From NCBI RefSeq assembly GCF_002752355.1, contig NZ_MRAV01000011.1, positions 1 through 64,000 on the forward strand: a stretch of DNA of 64,000 nucleotides, written 5' to 3'. How positions within the stretch are numbered: position 1 is the stretch's first letter; every line of letters begins with the position of its first letter. Positions 62,866 through 64,000 of the stretch are shown piece after piece. The stretch is from Leucobacter sp. OLIS6. Lineage in GTDB: Bacteria; Actinomycetota; Actinomycetes; Actinomycetales; Microbacteriaceae. Below the pieces are notes generated by a model that ran no database searches, had not been told where the DNA came from, and worked only from the letters and a program-made list of their open reading frames with translations. Both the position numbers and the translations under genes were made by a program.

Positions 62866-63726
62866 TCACCGCTCGGTGATCGAAAGCCCCGCGAGCGCCG
62901 GATCCCCGAAGGTCCGCGCCGCCCAGCTCGGGCAATCGACCTGCGCCATCAGCGCGCTGTTCGCGGGGGTGAACGCGCGCAGCAGGATCGTGCGCTCCCG
63001 TTCGCCGTCGGCCGTCCGGTACCGGCTCGTGAGCCGCAGCATCTCGACGCTGCCGCCGCCGTCCAACGGCACGGAGACCGTGCTGTCCGGCTGCACCTCC
63101 GGACTCCCGATAGCGCCGGTCCACGGCAGCCCGATCTTCAGAGCAGCCTCGATGGTGTCGTCCGTGGCGGCCCGGTCGCTCTCCATCGACGCCTTCGGAT
63201 CCCCAGAGCCCTGGAAGGTCATGAGCACGCAGCTCGTCCGCTCGTTGCGGATCCGGTTGACCCCCTGCTGATCGACGATCTCGGCCGTCCAGCCGTTGGC
63301 GGAGTCGATCGTCATCGACCAGAAGGGGCCCGCAGCGAAGTCGATCCGGGTGTCGAGCGAGTTCCCGGATCCCGCGCCGCCGTCGGACGGAGCGGTCTCG
63401 CTCGGCGCGGGGGAGGACGAGGATCCCGCCGTCGACGATCGCGGCTGCGCACCGAGCACCCCGGCGACGAGGAACACCCCGAGGGCGATCACCAGCAGGA
63501 GCGCGAGCGCGCCCGCGCCGATCCCGATCCAGGCGCCGACGGGCAGCCGGCGGACGGCGGAGGGAGGCGGTCCGTAGGGGGAGGCGGCCGGTGCGACCTG
63601 CGGGGCGGCGTACTGCGGCGGCGCGTACCGCGGGGGAGGCGCGTAGCGGGGCGCGTCCGCAGGCGCGGGGCCCGCCGGGGTGCCGCTCTGCGGGTCCGGT
63701 GCCCCGGAGAACTGCTGATCGGACAT
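62866..63726 (-). CDS. Membrane-anchored protein with Pro-rich N-terminus
   Basis: The N-terminal region (about 8-58) of this 286-residue protein is rich in Pro/Ala/Tyr. One TM segment follows (about 66-92), then a Ser/Gly/Pro linker (about 95-125) and an extracytoplasmic domain with two Cys (one in RTSCVLM, one in QVDCPSW). The ATG at 63726 follows CGGAGCC. Unknown function; the layout is common in actinobacterial surface proteins. Confidence 0.75.
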   Translation of the reverse strand: MSDQQFSGAPDPQSGTPAGPAPADAPRYAPPPRYAPPQYAAPQVAPAASPYGPPPSAVRRLPVGAWIGIGAGALALLLVIALGVFLVAGVLGAQPRSSTAGSSSSPAPSETAPSDGGAGSGNSLDTRIDFAAGPFWSMTIDSANGWTAEIVDQQGVNRIRNERTSCVLMTFQGSGDPKASMESDRAATDDTIEAALKIGLPWTGAIGSPEVQPDSTVSVPLDGGGSVEMLRLTSRYRTADGERERTILLRAFTPANSALMAQVDCPSWAARTFGDPALAGLSITER

Positions 63727-63801
63727 GGCGGCTCCGTTCGCTGCGAATCGCTTGCGCCTCACGATACCCGGCGCGGGAACGCGCGGATGGAATACCCGGG
63801 G

Positions 63802-64000
63802 TCAGCCCTCGAGGGGCACGTGCGGGACCCGTCGGAAACGCTCGATCCGCGCGATCGGCTCCCGCTGGCCGCCGACGTGCACGATGTCGTCGCCGTCGAC
63901 CGTCAGCTGCGTGCCGTGGGCGCGCAGCGCGGCGACCTTGCGCTCCATCCAGTCCGAGACGTCGTGCGCCTCGACCTGCTCCTCGTCGGCGTCGGCGGTG
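63802..64000 (-). CDS. Partial PIG-L-type deacetylase C-terminus (possible MshB)
   Basis: The window ends inside this gene; only the last 66 codons (C-terminus ...HVPLEG) are present. The segment WMERKVAALRAHGTQLTV matches the C-terminal helix of PIG-L/MshB-type deacetylases, which includes the conserved K-x-x-ALRAH pattern. MshB removes an acetyl group from GlcNAc-inositol in mycothiol synthesis. Catalytic residues lie outside the window, so this is tentative. Confidence 0.55.
   Translation of the reverse strand, partial: TADADEEQVEAHDVSDWMERKVAALRAHGTQLTVDGDDIVHVGGQREPIARIERFRRVPHVPLEG

Overview
The window is high-GC DNA from a Gram-positive actinobacterium. The evidence is the very high GC content, the frequent GTG starts, the many ATGA/GTGA start-stop overlaps, the mycothiol-type glycosyltransferase, and the rpsF-ssb-rpsR-rplI-dnaB order with SD-rich leaders. 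A Microbacteriaceae genus such as Leucobacter or Microbacterium is my best guess, but no rRNA gene is present to confirm it. It looks like ordinary chromosome: I found no IS element, integrase, prophage block, tRNA, rRNA or CRISPR array.

1-20.3 kb, myo-inositol catabolism. After a small membrane-anchored protein and an amidase comes a large block on the minus strand. It holds an FrcBCA-type sugar/inositol ABC transporter with two extra dehydrogenases, iolG and an iolE-like isomerase, and the tightly coupled set iolC - Cgl0159-like aldolase - iolB - iolD. A UTRA-type GntR regulator reads divergently, and mmsA/iolA follows. Four short palindromes (consensus about WTGTCNNANCAA) lie at the three catabolic promoters and in the leader of the regulator gene, so the block looks like one GntR regulon. 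Between its two halves sits a TetR gene with its own operator and a coupled gene for a fused extended SDR and alpha/beta hydrolase.

20.5-27.7 kb holds an MshA-like glycosyltransferase and a PadR - pentapeptide-repeat protein - DrrBA-like ABC exporter operon. A copper module (copZ, copA) follows, with two tandem promoters that each carry a CsoR-type palindrome.

27.8-37.5 kb is the least ordinary part. It is a minus-strand cluster with an OpuC-like osmoprotectant transporter whose substrate-binding gene is translationally coupled to a formaldehyde-activating-enzyme (Fae) homologue, a beta-hydroxyacid dehydrogenase and an SDR, followed by an FAD-linked oxidase and an FGGY kinase. An IclR regulator is divergent. 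I do not know its substrate; an imported compound that releases a one-carbon aldehyde is a reasonable hypothesis.

37.6-64 kb holds katG, an atypical aquaporin, a methionine-salvage pair (mtnC-mtnB fusion and mtnD), a branched-chain 2-oxoacid dehydrogenase complex with a HisC-like aminotransferase, a TPR membrane protein, a holin-like membrane protein, a low-molecular-weight tyrosine phosphatase and a GNAT enzyme. An unusual long amidase under a divergent TetR, purB, an LssY-C membrane protein and a siderophore-interacting protein come next. The end is the replication/ribosome block dnaB, rplI, rpsR, ssb, rpsF, with a DnaA-box cluster upstream of dnaB and an rpsF leader that can mask its Shine-Dalgarno sequence. 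The window closes in a partial PIG-L-type deacetylase, possibly MshB.
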